Shown here piece after piece: positions 21,564 to 33,115 of a stretch of 64,000 nt of DNA; within the stretch, counting starts at the first letter, position 1, and every line of letters begins with the position of its first letter. The DNA is from Costus lasius. Taxonomy: Eukaryota; Streptophyta; Magnoliopsida; Zingiberales; Costaceae. The stretch is from NCBI GenBank assembly GCA_027563935.2, contig CM050448.1:121446493-121510492 (forward strand), in the 5' to 3' direction. The notes beneath the pieces are model-generated. The model ran no database searches. It was not told the DNA's origin and saw only the letters and a list, made by a program, of their open reading frames with translations. The translations under genes and the position numbers were made by a program.

Positions 21564-23131
21564 CTAGAAAAGATTTCTAAGCTTTAATTGGACAGGAGTT
21601 GCAGTAGATGTAAATTAAAGTTTAGAAATCGGAATTGTTATTTTGATTCAGAAATGGCCAGCTTTCAAACTAAGATTCTCAATGCTTTTTTGTTGCAGTT
21701 CTCTAAAATGCTGTGCGATGATCAAGCTGAAAGTCATTCAGAGCCTGTACAGCGACTGTTGTATTTTGAAATGCTTCACCACTATTAAGTCAATCTGTGT
21801 TACAACAATATTTCAGAATATGCAGGAGTTTAGTTTAGTTGATCAAACGCAATCAGAAATCAAATGATGCAACGAAATAAAAAATTTTCAGAAAATGTAA
21901 AGTGTTGATTAAGCTAAGACTAGCATGTAATAACAGGATCTAAACGTAGCAATTGATCAGAATTTGAAATGGAGGATTACAGTGAACATGAGTTGAATTT
22001 TCAGAAATACAGGTTGATTCTGAAAAGCAGATTTAACAAGAAGGTATGCAATTTGATTTTAACAAGTATATTTGGAAAGGTAACAATAATATCGAGATTT
22101 TCAAATATTAGTTTTTAATATGGATAGGTGCAGAAAATAGTGTTCAAAAATCAAATGTTTGATAATTCAAATTGCGGTTTGTGTCAGAAGTCCATGCCAA
22201 TCTAAAAAACTAAAAACAGTCAATTGTGAATATTTAAGTAACCAGAAATCAAAGTGCATTGATAATAATTCAGGGTAGATTTGGCTAGTTTGGTAGAAGT
22301 TTAGAAAATGAATGAAATTGAACAGTAAAGGCAGCAATCTAAAAAAACTTTTTTTTATTTTATTTTGCAAACCGAAAATGAAGTTACCAAGCAAATCTAA
22401 GTTCTCAATACAATTTAGCAACTATGAACGAAATATGCAAGTAAATAAATGAAATCTACCTTAACAAGATCTAAACCAAAACTACAATGGTTATCAACTA
22501 CTTCTAGATGATGTAAAACTCTGTTTGAAAACAATATCAAACTAGAATACTATCAAATACTATGTAATTAAAACTGAGTGGCAAACCACATGAAGATTTT
22601 CGGTTAAGCACAAACTACTATATACAACTAGACATGGATCTAATCTAAGATGCTGTAACCTACAAGATGAGTTAACTAGTCAAGATAATGCCTGGCTATC
22701 ATTTTTTTTTTCTTTTTTTTTTTCTTACAACCCCCAAAACAAATATGATGATGAACTAATCAAAGATGCAGAAACTTTTACTAAGATGAAAACCAAGGGA
22801 TCCTTTGGATATGATACCAAGATTTTTGTAGGAGGGTCTTATGGTTGTCTAAATTTGATTTTAAATTATTTCAAATTGATTTGGATGATGAAGTGTGATT
22901 TAAATTAGATTCTGAGCTTGGCTATGACAAAATCAGGTTACTAAGTAAACTATCTAATGTAAACTTGCATAAATAGAAATAAAAAAAAGTTTTAGAAGTT
23001 CACTTTGCTCTCCTTCATACCAAGGAATGTAAACTTGCATAAATAGAAACAAAGAAAGTTTTTGCAAGTTCACATTTCTCTGCTGCATGCCAAGGAATGT
23101 GAACTTCTATGTTGCATTTTAATTTCTAGTA
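21564..23131. repeat. Long direct repeat, copy 2 (right flank of the peptide array)
   Basis: Matches 1-1632 in the same orientation. Small differences include loss of a segment of about 70 bp corresponding to 735-810 of copy 1. Together the copies bracket all the peptide genes between 1.6 and 21.5 kb. Confidence 0.85.
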
Positions 23132-24121
23132 TTTTCTTCCCAAATTTCTGAGAATTGTAATTTAAATTATACGTTCCCAATTGATTTACAACCTATTCAA
23201 CTGAGTTACATTAAATTCTAGAGGCTTGATAAATATTAGTATGTGTATACTTAAGTCTGCAAAGATTTAGCCACATATCCATTCAAAAGTTTGCATGCCT
23301 ACCAATCCGCACTTGGTGAACTGAACTAATATCAATTTCATTACTAACAAAAATCTATTTTATTCGAACTGAGACAAGTTGGAATTTCTGCAATTATGTA
23401 TCTAGTTTTTTATTTCTATTATAAAACTATTGAAAGTTTGTGTCAAAGTGAATAGAAATGTCCGTGCAACTAATTAAGAGGAAACTTTCAACCAACAGCA
23501 GCTGATTACTTAGATGGCTTAGTGTCTATTAATCTAATTGTCCCAAACCTGCCTGACGAAAAGATTAATTGCCTTGTTCTACATGATACTCGAACGTTGG
23601 AGCCGGTCTCGGCTTGCTATATTTGAAAAAAAATCACATGCGTTGACCAAGTGCAGTTGGGTCTTCGTCCATGGTCTTTAATGTGAAACAAAATTCTAAA
23701 GATGTCTCTTATGTCAACTGGTCAAATACTCTCCTTAATTACTAGTTCAAACTTCAGCCAAATACAACGGACAGCACGATCGGCAGTGCTGTTTCGATTT
23801 TTTTTGCATGACACACAGAAAGTTGAAGACCAGGCCCAAGTCAAAGCAAATACTTGAACTGTTTATCCTGCAATTTAGAGAGTTCGATGTTTTCTTGCAT
23901 TAATTTTTGCATGGTTGACGGAAATCGACAAGCAAACCGACAGTTCATTTTTCTTTTAGAAAAAGTCAAGCATATTTTTCTTCTTCATACTAATCTACCG
24001 TAAAATCATTTGTACATTCATCTGCATGTGTGTGAACATTTGCACATTCAACAAATCTTGAAACATCAAAAAGTTTGTTGATCTTCCTCTAACGAATGCT
24101 AATAATCTATCTACTCATCCA
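23132..24121. other. Gene-free spacer, includes 3' side of the U-box gene
   Basis: No supported gene. The left part after the repeat is unrecognised; the right end would contain the U-box gene's 3' trailer. Confidence 0.5.
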
Positions 24122-25447
24122 TCAAAATGATCTCTTCAACCCCTGAATATCTACAGTTTCGATGCATTCCTCGCTCCCCCTGTACCGATTCAGAATCTTG
24201 AGTAGCTCACTGGCCTTCTCCTTGGTGGCTCCACCGCATCCAACCTGCAGCAGGAGGAGCAGCTTCTGAAACGCTCCCACTCGCAGAGCCTCCACAGCAC
24301 ACCCTCCTCCTTCCTTGTTTTCGTTCTTGCAGAGCCTCCAAAGCGCGGAAACAGCGAACTCGGTCGCCAGGTCCGACACCCGAAATAGCTTCTTCACCAG
24401 CACCGGCACCGTCAGGGCGTTGTCACAAGCCACCTCTCTCCCCCCGCCACAGCTCAAAACGCCGTCGAGCACACCCAACGCCTTCTCGCACGTGCTCTTC
24501 TCCGCGTCGACGATCATCTCCAGAAGCGACGAGACGATTCCCATCTCCACAAACCTCGCGGCCGCCCTCTCACTGGCGGTCACCATGTAGTATGCTGCTA
24601 CCAAAGCAGCCTTCGTGGCTCGAGGTGATATCGGCTTCTCGATTAGCTTCACCAGCGCTTCAATGACTCCATCTGCTCTGGCAATCGCATCGTTGCGCTC
24701 GGGAGGTAGAGAAGCCACCAGTTCTTTCAATACCATTGCTGCGTTAAGTCTGCCTTCCAAATCCGCAGACTTCAAAATAGAGACAATGGCGTCGAGCGAC
24801 TTGGGGAATGCGAGCTGCCGACAAGAATCTTGATCGAGAGGGAAGAATGCTGTTAATGCTGAGAGGACCTCTTCTAATGCGCGGACTTTACTGTTCTCGT
24901 AAGATATTTCCGCCGCCAATTCGCCGAAGCAGGCAGAGAGGACACGGACGGCGCCACCGGAGACGATGCACCTGCGGTTCCGCTCGCTCTCCCTTGCTAA
25001 ATTTTTTATTTTTCCGACCAATTCGCGGCACCTAGCTTTGTCCCTGAGTCGCGCGCTTAGAGCAATGTGAGATAGCATTTCAGACACTTGAGCTGGAGTC
25101 GCCGGAATTCTCGGCGTCGGGATCCTCTCGACACCCAGGGCGCGGTTGGCGACGCACCAATCCTGAATCATCTTGCGGAGGGAGTGATTGGGCACCATGT
25201 CCTCGTCGAGAAGTGCTTGGTTGGTCACTGGGCAGGTTAAATTACCGAGCTCGAGCCAAGCCTCGATGCTCTGACGGTCGTAGGTGATGCCGGTGTGCAG
25301 AGTGACCGGATCCTTCATGAGGTCGAGCGATATCGGGCATCTGAAAGCGGCCGGAATGGGTAGGTCCGCCATTGATTTGGTGACTAGGATTCTGCTGAGA
25401 GAGGGATTCCGTGAGTTGGATCTCTGCGTGGAGCGAGATGCGGCCAT
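24122..25447 (-). CDS. U-box E3 ubiquitin ligase with ARM-type repeats (PUB20/21, CMPG1-like)
   Basis: A 441-aa intronless protein. The U-box spans about residues 30-104 (FRCPISLDLMKDPVTL, GITYDRQSIEAWLE, TCPVTNQ, PNHSLRKMIQDWC) and recruits ubiquitin-charged E2 enzymes. From about 115 onward the chain is alpha-helical, leucine/alanine-rich ARM-like repeats (for example LNAAMVLKELVAS, TKAALVAAYYMV, EFAVSALWRLCKN, KEKASELLKILNRY) that would bind the substrate. Length, lack of introns and U-box sequence fit the Arabidopsis PUB20/PUB21 and parsley CMPG1 group, known for rapid induction by elicitors and roles in immune cell death. An alternative start is Met26 (MADLPIPAAF), which keeps the whole U-box. 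All key U-box residues look intact. Confidence 0.93.
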   Translation of the reverse strand: MAASRSTQRSNSRNPSLSRILVTKSMADLPIPAAFRCPISLDLMKDPVTLHTGITYDRQSIEAWLELGNLTCPVTNQALLDEDMVPNHSLRKMIQDWCVANRALGVERIPTPRIPATPAQVSEMLSHIALSARLRDKARCRELVGKIKNLARESERNRRCIVSGGAVRVLSACFGELAAEISYENSKVRALEEVLSALTAFFPLDQDSCRQLAFPKSLDAIVSILKSADLEGRLNAAMVLKELVASLPPERNDAIARADGVIEALVKLIEKPISPRATKAALVAAYYMVTASERAAARFVEMGIVSSLLEMIVDAEKSTCEKALGVLDGVLSCGGGREVACDNALTVPVLVKKLFRVSDLATEFAVSALWRLCKNENKEGGGCAVEALRVGAFQKLLLLLQVGCGGATKEKASELLKILNRYRGSEECIETVDIQGLKRSF

Positions 25448-25543
25448 GAGGAAGGGGAATTAAGAGTTCTGGCTAGTGAGGAGGAAAAGGCAGGAAAGGA
25501 AATGGCGTGAGATGAGGAGAAGAGGGCGGACAGAATGGGAAGG

Positions 25544-25550
25544 TATATAT
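25544..25550 (-). promoter_or_regulatory. TATA box of the U-box gene
   Basis: The minus strand reads CCATATATACC about 100 bp before the start codon. A pyrimidine-rich leader follows. Confidence 0.65.
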
Positions 25551-25608
25551 GGAAGGTTGAAATGGAAGATGAAGACGAGGAAGGCAGAAGTGAGTTTGGC
25601 TTTGAATG

Positions 25609-25727
25609 TTGACCGTTGAAGATTAATAACGTGGTAATGCCGCGGACAAGCCGAATTGGGGGGTTGACTCGTTCGAGCGGGAAAACAAGGACGATACTTT
25701 TGCCAATGTTTGACGAAAGCGAGTCAA
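25609..25727 (-). promoter_or_regulatory. W-box cluster upstream of the U-box gene
   Basis: TTGAC cores lie at 25609-25614 (TTGACC), 25664-25669 (TTGACT), 25710-25714 (TTGACG) and 25722-25727 (reverse TTGACT), within 200 bp upstream of the TATA box. W-boxes are known to drive elicitor induction of parsley CMPG1; here WRKY control is inferred. Confidence 0.6.
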
Positions 25728-25809
25728 ATTGAGTCGGTGGAAGTAACCGGCCATGAAATGTCTGAACTGGCCGGTTGGTCAGTCGTCGCCTTGTATTTTG
25801 ATGTAACAA

Positions 25810-26680
25810 TAAATTATTATAGTCCTTTTTGTCTTGAAAATTCTTTTTAAAAATGGCAAAATATATTAAGCATAAAAAATTAGTATTAATTTTTCCATGT
25901 TCGTCACAGCAATTCTTAATATATAGCTAAAAGAATTTCGTAAAATTAGACGGAGATTTGTAATATATTAATTCGCATAATCTTTAATTTAATATAGTAT
26001 TTGTTGTTTCCCAAATTTTTAGTGAACAAAGTGATTGATCTAATTAGGTTAACTTTATTCATAATAATATATTGCAACTACTTTATGTGTTAGAGGTTTT
26101 TGTATTGTAAAATAGTTTAAAAGAAGCTTGAAAAGTTACAAATTTGAATGATTTTACCTTCACGATGTTAAAAGTAACAAATTTGCCACCAAGATTCAAG
26201 GAGCGAAGACAACATTTTGAGTGCCTTCCTCAAATGGCCAAGCACGTTTTTGAAATTGTTTTAAAAATAAAAATATTTATATAATAATTATTTATATATT
26301 TTTAATCATTATTATTATTTATATAATAATTATTTTATTATTATTTATATTTTAATAATAAAATTTTATATTTATATTTTTTTTTATTAAATCCGGATAT
26401 CAGATACTGAGTATCCATGTTTTTAAATTTGAATTTGATCCGTTCAACTAATTGGGTATTTGAACTCATCATTGTAAGAATCATATCGGATCGGATACCA
26501 AATTCGATGGATGAAATTGCTTCTCCTAGACGCCGGGTTGATCATTGGTGACAGGACAAGGTTGGAAGAATGATCTACTTGGCGTGTAACTAGCGGCCAA
26601 ATATGACGCCATTGGGGGCCCCCCTTTGGCGCTACGCCGCTTCCAGCGGCGTGGCGACGGGCGGCTGCTTTCCATTTTTT
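25810..26680. other. AT-rich spacer
   Basis: No supported gene. 26250-26380 is almost pure A/T; 26385-26500 has GGATATCAGATACTGAGTAT- and TCGGATCGGATACC-like words typical of small non-autonomous elements, without clear termini. Confidence 0.45.
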
Positions 26681-27484
26681 TGATTCGTTTGGATTTGGAC
26701 TTTGGCAGTGGAACAGTACCAATTTTAGTACTGTAGATGGAAGCGGGTAAATCCTAGCATTACATGCTACAGTATTAATTATTTATTTACACCAACAGCC
26801 ATTCGTTTTTCACCCACTCGTTAATATATAATATTAATTAATTTAATATATATATTAAGTTTAATTAATTATTTTTAAATATAAAATTAATTATAAATTT
26901 TTATATTATAAAATAATCATTTTATCTTATAAAAATTAATAATTTTCTTAAAATAATTTATTAGTTAATATATATAAATTAATAGTTTTATAAAATTTAA
27001 TATTTTAAATTTTTAAATTTTTAATAAAATTACTTAATTATAATTTATACCACATTAACTTTACCTAAACAACTTTAATCAATATTTACTACAGTACTTA
27101 AATGTTATTATAAAAATATATAATTTTAATTTTTACTTAAAAACTAAAATTAATAATTAAATTTTTTATTAAAATTAATTATTTAATCTTTTAAAATTTA
27201 ATAATTTATTAAAATAATTAATAATATAAAATTAAATAATTAATTTTATTATTTAATTAATTGTTTTTATTTTATTATAAAAATATATAATTTTAATTTT
27301 AATATATTTTATTAAATTAATATTTGTTTATTAATTAATAACACTAACAACTTAATAAATTTATAAAATAATTTTAATAATAGTTGCTATATTGACAGCA
27401 CAATTAGATTCACCAAATACTCTTAACAGCATGTGCTATAATGACAGCGCAGCTACGGCAGCAAACCAGAACCAAACTAGCCCT
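26681..27484. mobile_element. Probable AT-rich MITE abutting the RDR1 duplication
   Basis: The right end, read inverted, is GGGCTAGTTTGGTTCTGG followed by CTGCCGTAGCTGCGCTGT. The left end TTCGTTTGGATTTGGACTTT then GGCAGTGGAACAG is a loose match. The interior is extremely A/T-rich and noncoding. The right edge coincides with where homology to the intact RDR1 promoter begins. Confidence 0.4.
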
Positions 27485-29789
27485 GCATATTTATGTACGG
27501 CCAAAACTTGGGCTCTAAGGAAGCACTTCTAACTTCTAATTGGGCACAAGAAGGAACACTGGACGTTGACTTGCATGCCGAAAGCGGATCAGCAGTATTA
27601 ATTATTAATTCTACAATTATTTATAGAATTATACTTCACTTTCTTAAATTAACCTATTGTAAAATAATTAAATGTCCTGTTATTACTATAAATGAGCTAA
27701 TAATCTAAATTAACTTTATTCATTTCCAAATTTATTAAAAACAAATATGTTAAACCTCATATATAAGTAAGACTAAATGTTTTTAGTTTTAATATAATTT
27801 GTGTAGGCAAATTTAAACGTATAAAACTGAAGTTTATCGTCTATAAATAAATAAGGAAGAAAAAAATGGATTTAATATTTAGAGTTTATTTAGGCAATTT
27901 AGTCCGATTTTAAATTTTTGATCGAAAATTTCACTAATTTTTAATCGAAAATTTCACTAATTTTTAATTCCCTTCCTCTATTGAGAATTTGATATTATAT
28001 ATTGTTGATGAGAATAAATAATTACTCTTTAAAAATTTTGAAGATAGTCAAATATGACAATTTGACCGATTTATTCCTAATATAATTATTCACTCAGGAA
28101 AAGAGAATTACAACCTAACTAATTAGTTAACGCCGAAGTCAATAGGCCCTACCAGTCTGCAGGCATGTTTTCTCATAAAGCAGCTTTTCGAGAAATCTTT
28201 TAAAAGTTATTTTATCTCTGACCATTTGGCACATATCTCTAGGTAATATTTATATAACATAGTATAACTAAATTTTTACTATATTATACTAAATTTTTAT
28301 GATGTTAAAAAATTTATAAACAAATATGCATAAATAATAAATAACTTATACAATATTTTATTTCCGTAAGTTAACTAAATTTTCACTATATAATATTAAA
28401 TTTCTATAATATTATAATATATATAAAATTATAAAAAATATGTATAAATATAAAAAATTTATATAATATTTAATTTTCTTAATTCTAAGTTAGGTACCAT
28501 AACTAACTTAGGTTTAACATAAAGTTCAACTAAATTTCTACTCTATTATATTAAATTTCTAGGATATTATAATATATATAAAAAATATAAAAAATACGTA
28601 TAAATAAAAAAATAATTTATATAATATTTTTTTATATTAACTTAATTACTATAATTAATTTAGATTTTAAAAAAATTTTATCTAAATTTTTATTATATAT
28701 TATTAAATTTCTATAGTATTATTAAATATTTTACTATATTAAAAAATATTTTTGTGATATGTGACAAATGATGGCTATAAAGCGTTTACACATAAAGTCG
28801 GCTTTATGAGAAAACGCGCCCCCAGTCTGCCCAGTCTCCCTTCTGCATTTCTTCACTCGCGAACTCTACCTTCGCTCTTTAAAATTGTTTCGATTCCTCC
28901 CTTTCGCGGCTACTTGTGCCACTCCACAACCTTTTCAGTTTTCAACTTCCTAAATCCCTCTTGATCAGCGAAGAACTGGATGACTTGGAGAAGCTCGCTC
29001 GCCACGGTGAGTATTTCGCTGCATACTTTCATCATCTCTTCGCAACTTTGGTGATGCTTGAGGGATCGTATGCCGGTTGAGATTTTGAAATGTCATCAAA
29101 AGGTGTTATCTTTGTAGCTACCAGCGCTCGTCCTTGGTCGCTTCTTTGACAAAGTTCTTCTTGTTACTTGGGATGCCGCGTGTATTTGATTATGAGTCGG
29201 CGTTATGTTGAACTCTGTTAAGTTTAATCGATCTGCAAGACAGGTGTTCTCATTTTAGTTCTCTTGCTAGTTTCTTCTTGCAATTCCTTCAGCTGCATTT
29301 TTTTTGGCTTTACCCGACAGGGATTCACCTCTGCAGCTCAATATCCGTCAAGAGCTTCCTTTATAATATGCTAATGGAGTTGTGATTGTCTGTGCGTGTT
29401 TTCTTTTTTGGTGACAAGTTTTGCGATTACCGCTTCCCTCCGTTTTCGTTAGGGTAAAGAGCAACACTCTTTTGTGATTTTATCTGATCCTCTTGTACGA
29501 TAAGTTAATTTCTTATCATTTTATCATATCTTTGTGATTACCACTTTCCTTCAAGATTCTAATCCTCGCTTACAACTTTCATTTTCAGGGTAAAGAGCAA
29601 CACTGTTTTGTCTCTCCAATGTTTTATGCTTGCTGTGCACTTTAAACTATATTTCGAGCTAATTAATTTGTCTTATTATTGTTCTTAACATTTCTTGATT
29701 TATAGTATGCACTTTCTTTATGAAGGTCTAATACTATACCCTTAAGATAATTGACACGAGTATATGCTACATCGAAATCCCTTCCCAAG
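27485..29789 (+). pseudogene. RDR1 pseudogene: duplicated promoter and leader
   Basis: From TATTTATGTACGGCCAAAAC the sequence matches the intact RDR1 upstream region from 51600 on, so promoter, leader (about 28840-29004) and leader intron (donor at 29005, GTGAGTATTTCGC) were all duplicated. The leader-intron region is longer here, with GGTAAAGAGCAACACT repeated at 29452 and 29589. A Mutator-type MITE interrupts it at 28161-28821. TTGACT occurs near 27566. Confidence 0.75.
28161..28821. mobile_element. Mutator-type MITE in the RDR1 pseudogene promoter
   Basis: The ends AGGCATGTTTTCTCATAAAG and (inverted) GGGCGCGTTTTCTCATAAAG share GTTTTCTCATAAAGC. A perfect 9-bp TSD, CCAGTCTGC, lies at 28152-28160 and 28822-28830; nine bases is the Mutator hallmark. 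The 661-bp interior is A/T-rich and noncoding. It is absent from the intact paralogue near 52720. Confidence 0.85.
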
Positions 29790-30302
29790 ATGACTGGCAC
29801 TACTTTTTGGATTTCTGGATTCTCTTCACAAACTACAGCCAATAGGGTTACTGAATTTCTGGAAAAGTATGCGGGTGAAGGATCTGTGGTTGCACTTAAG
29901 CTTCGAAAGTGTAAAAATTCAAGAATGAATGCAGTTGTTCAGTTCTCTAGAAAAGTAGATGCCTAAGATTTAAGTTTTATGATACAACAACGCATAGTAC
30001 AGTTTTATGATGGCTCTTGACAATTCACAATGCGGAACGGGATATCATACCTAAACCAAGGAAGACATTGTGTGTTATAGAAGATGCTTTATTATATTTC
30101 GGCTGCCCACTTTTAAAAAGCAGATTGTCCATTCATTTTTAGGATGGTGGGTGTCAAAAGTTTGCGATTTGAAATGCCAAAAATAGATTTTCTTATGTCC
30201 CTTGGGAGTTATTCATTTAAGCTTGTGCTTTCGTACGAGTCTATATGAGAAATCCAATTACATTGCTCATTTTCTCGGCGTTTTTAATATCTTGTGATTC
30301 AG
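29790..30302 (+). pseudogene. RDR1 pseudogene, exon 1
   Basis: Matches exon 1 of the intact gene (53374-53892). After the start (MTGTTFWISGFSSQ) a CAA-to-TAA change stops translation at 29964-29966. A 4-base deletion near 30015 and further indels shift the frame. The 3' splice donor (CAG|GTTTGC) is kept. 30303-31004 is the matching intron 1 sequence. Confidence 0.9.
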
Positions 30303-31509
30303 GTTTGCACACATAAGCAATATGACTCCTTGTTAATTTTCATGGAAAAATTTGTTTTAACATTTACTTCTCTCTAGGAAGGTACATCTCTATTTTTACT
30401 CAAAATCATGTTTAAAATCTCAATACCATTACCATGTAATTGTATTGATCTTATGTTGGATTTTTAATGTATTTCTAGCATACTATATTCTAATGACACT
30501 TCATAACATTGAGATGGATCCAATCTACAAATATATTGTGCATGTGGTATTTATGTTATTTACAACTCAAGTTGTATTTAGTCCATTCAAAACAAACCCA
30601 ACCCTTTTGGTTCATCTTACAAACTTGCTTTACATTAAAATTTAACAATAGTATAGTCTTATAGATACGTTAAATACAATTAAACTGAATGTAGCGTACT
30701 TTCAAACAAAACTAATTGAATGACGAAGCTCTACATAGACTAAATTAAATAACACAACATAGTAAGTAGGATCATGTATAATAACAGAAATCTCACATAC
30801 TACATAGTCCTATATATTTGACGTAAAATCCGGAACATTAGTTGTTACAAATCAAGTAATTAGTTATTACAAGGATAAGTTGAATAAGTTATTATAGTCT
30901 CGTATATTCCTTGATAAGTTGTTTATGCAAATATTTTTTCGTTTTCAAAAAATATTTGTTGTCTTTTAGTTCTCCTGTTTAGTTCTAATGTGGTTGCATG
31001 CTCATAGGGATGGCAACGTGGCGGGTCGGGGTTGGGTTTTGTTATCCCCGATTCGACCCCGACTTTCCCAAACCCATCCCCGACCCTGAACCCGACGGGT
31101 TTAGAAAACCCAACCCCACACCCGACCTCGCGGGGAAAACCGACCTCGACCGGCCTAAAAATAAGTATATATTATAAATAATATTTTAAAATTATTTTTC
31201 ATTCCATATTCATAATATATAAATAAAAAATATTTTACATAAACTATACAATCATTTTTATATCAAACTACTATAAATTTAGTACCTAAATTATAACTCA
31301 GAAGGGGTAAATTTGTTATTTTAATGATCGGGACGGGTTCGGGGTTGGGTTTGGGGCGGGTACCTGAATTCCCATACCCGACCCCGACCCGACTTTATCC
31401 TATTGGGTTTTCCCCGAACCCGACCCGAGACCCAGTCAACTCGGGTTTTCCCCGTTGACTTCGGGTCGGGTTGGGTCGGGGCGGGGCGGGGATAGGTTTT
31501 CTTGCCATC

Positions 31510-33097
31510 TGACACTGTCCGCAAGTGCACGGAAATGTCGCAGTAATATAAAAGATATCGTCTCCCACAGAGAACAAGGTGAGTACTAGAAAATCTAATT
31601 ATTGGAATCTAAGCTAATCAAATCGTGGTTTTTGGAGCTTGAAAACTAAAATTAAGCAGGACAGTAAACAAGAAATCAAACAACTACGACAGGGAAAATA
31701 TATGAGAGAGAATATCAGGGCAAAGGTTTCCACCACTCTGACGATTTTACTTGCGCTAGAAATAAATGTTAATTACTTGGATTTACAGATATGCATAAGG
31801 AATCTACCCTATGGTACAAGGTGCCCTCTTTTGAGTGTACACCCCGGTATTTGCCTAGAACGTCTCCTACTTTCGCGGTGGACCATTCTAGACAAACCCA
31901 CTGGGTTCCGTGGTAGATTATGAACCCTCGAGTAAAGAACACGCACTTTCGCGTCGCGTCTTCACAAGATTCACATAGAGGTTCGGTCGTTACAGTCGAA
32001 CTTTCGTTATGGACCGTAACAACTATGACATGATAATACTTGGCCAAAGTAAAGATCAAGAAATAAATACATCTAGTGAAATATGCTCAGAATATGATCC
32101 AAATAACAAGATTAAAACAAGAGTTACAAACAGAAATTGTCAGAGGGCTTCAACCTAGCCCCGATACAAAGTTTACGCTACAACCATCGTTGAATCGCTA
32201 AAAATCCTCTCTTTAAACATAGGAAAATTATAGGAAAAGGTTTCTAGGAGGGAGGAGAAGATAAACCGAACGAAATAACCCAGGATTGCAAGGTTCCGAT
32301 GATCAAATCTTCAAAAATCCGCTCGAAGTCGCCGAATCGTTGTGTTCTTCCGCCCCTAGCCGCTTCGTCGCCCGATTGCTTCCCATTAGGTCACAAAATT
32401 TGGGGCTTTTATATCTTTTTCCTTCGTCTTCGAGTTAGCTTTCCAAAAAGTCCTCACTTGCTAAATTTGGACTTGAATCGGGTTCAAAATCGAGGGAAAA
32501 CTGAGAGGGTGTCGAGTTGATCCGTCCGCTTCACAGGTGAACCCCACGGGGTTCACCAGGTGGTGAAGTCTTCGGCACATATTTGCTGTGAAATAGTCAC
32601 GGGTGAACCCAGCGGGGTTCACCAGCTAGTGAAGTCCTCGGTGATTTCCTGCGCATAAATCTCCAGGTAGAATTACGGGTGAACCCCACGGGGTTCACCT
32701 GGCTGTGATGTGTGCGGCAATTCTCAGACATCTTCACTTCATTGGTGAACCCCGCCGGGTTCACCAGGCCATAATGCATGCGCAGAATTCATCCTTCGGT
32801 GAGATCACGGGTGAACCCCACGGGGTTCACCTGGCCGTGAAGTCCAGAAAAGGCTCCGGTTGAGCCCAAATTTTATGGGCAGCTTCATCTTCTCATAAGG
32901 AATCACCCCATGCTCTTAGATTCTTCAAAAAAACCTCAAAATTGGATGATTTTACCTGAAATTCAATAAGACAGATGAAAAGTGAAGATTCTGAAGTTTT
33001 TAACTAAATAAGCCTTAAAGGAGTATAAAAACATTCAAATAGGCTTAAATTCATCATGGAATAATAGTAAAAATCACTACTAAAATGCATGGTGTCA
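31510..33097 (+). mobile_element. Solo LTR (1588 bp) with TGACAC...GTGTCA ends
   Basis: It starts TGACACTGTCCGCAAGTGCA and ends ATGCATGGTGTCA, with the 5-bp TSD CCATC at 31505-31509 and 33098-33102. A related copy lies inverted at 39240-40723; both share CAAGTGCACGG, AGTAATATAAAAGATAT and a (TCC)CACAG(A/G)GAACA block. No coding region or second LTR is present, so it arose by LTR-LTR recombination. It carries five near-palindromes at 32536-32831. Confidence 0.85.
32536..32831. repeat. Five regularly spaced 22-bp near-palindromes inside the solo LTR
   Basis: Each has arms GGTGAACCCC and GGGGTTCACC around a 2-bp centre. They start at 32536, 32602, 32678, 32744 and 32810 (spacing 66, 76, 66, 66 bp). 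The second and fourth each have one or two mismatched arm bases. The related LTR at 39240-40723 has three weaker copies near 39551, 39617 and 39678. Confidence 0.9.
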
Positions 33098-33115
33098 CCA
33101 TCCCTACATGCTCAG

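Larger units (their letters stand above)
31005..33106. mobile_element. hAT MITE in the pseudogene intron, split by a solo LTR
   Basis: The ends TAGGGATGGCAACG and TTGCCATCCCTA (inverted) have an 8-bp TSD, CATGCTCA, at 30997-31004 and 33107-33114. The element itself is about 509 bp, CGGGT/ACCCG-rich at both ends with an A/T centre. It is interrupted at 31510-33097 near its right end. Confidence 0.85.

Noticed and set aside
32536..32831. Palindromes with regular spacing as a CRISPR array
   Set aside because: The intervening sequences are themselves related repeats and the block lies in an LTR with TSDs.
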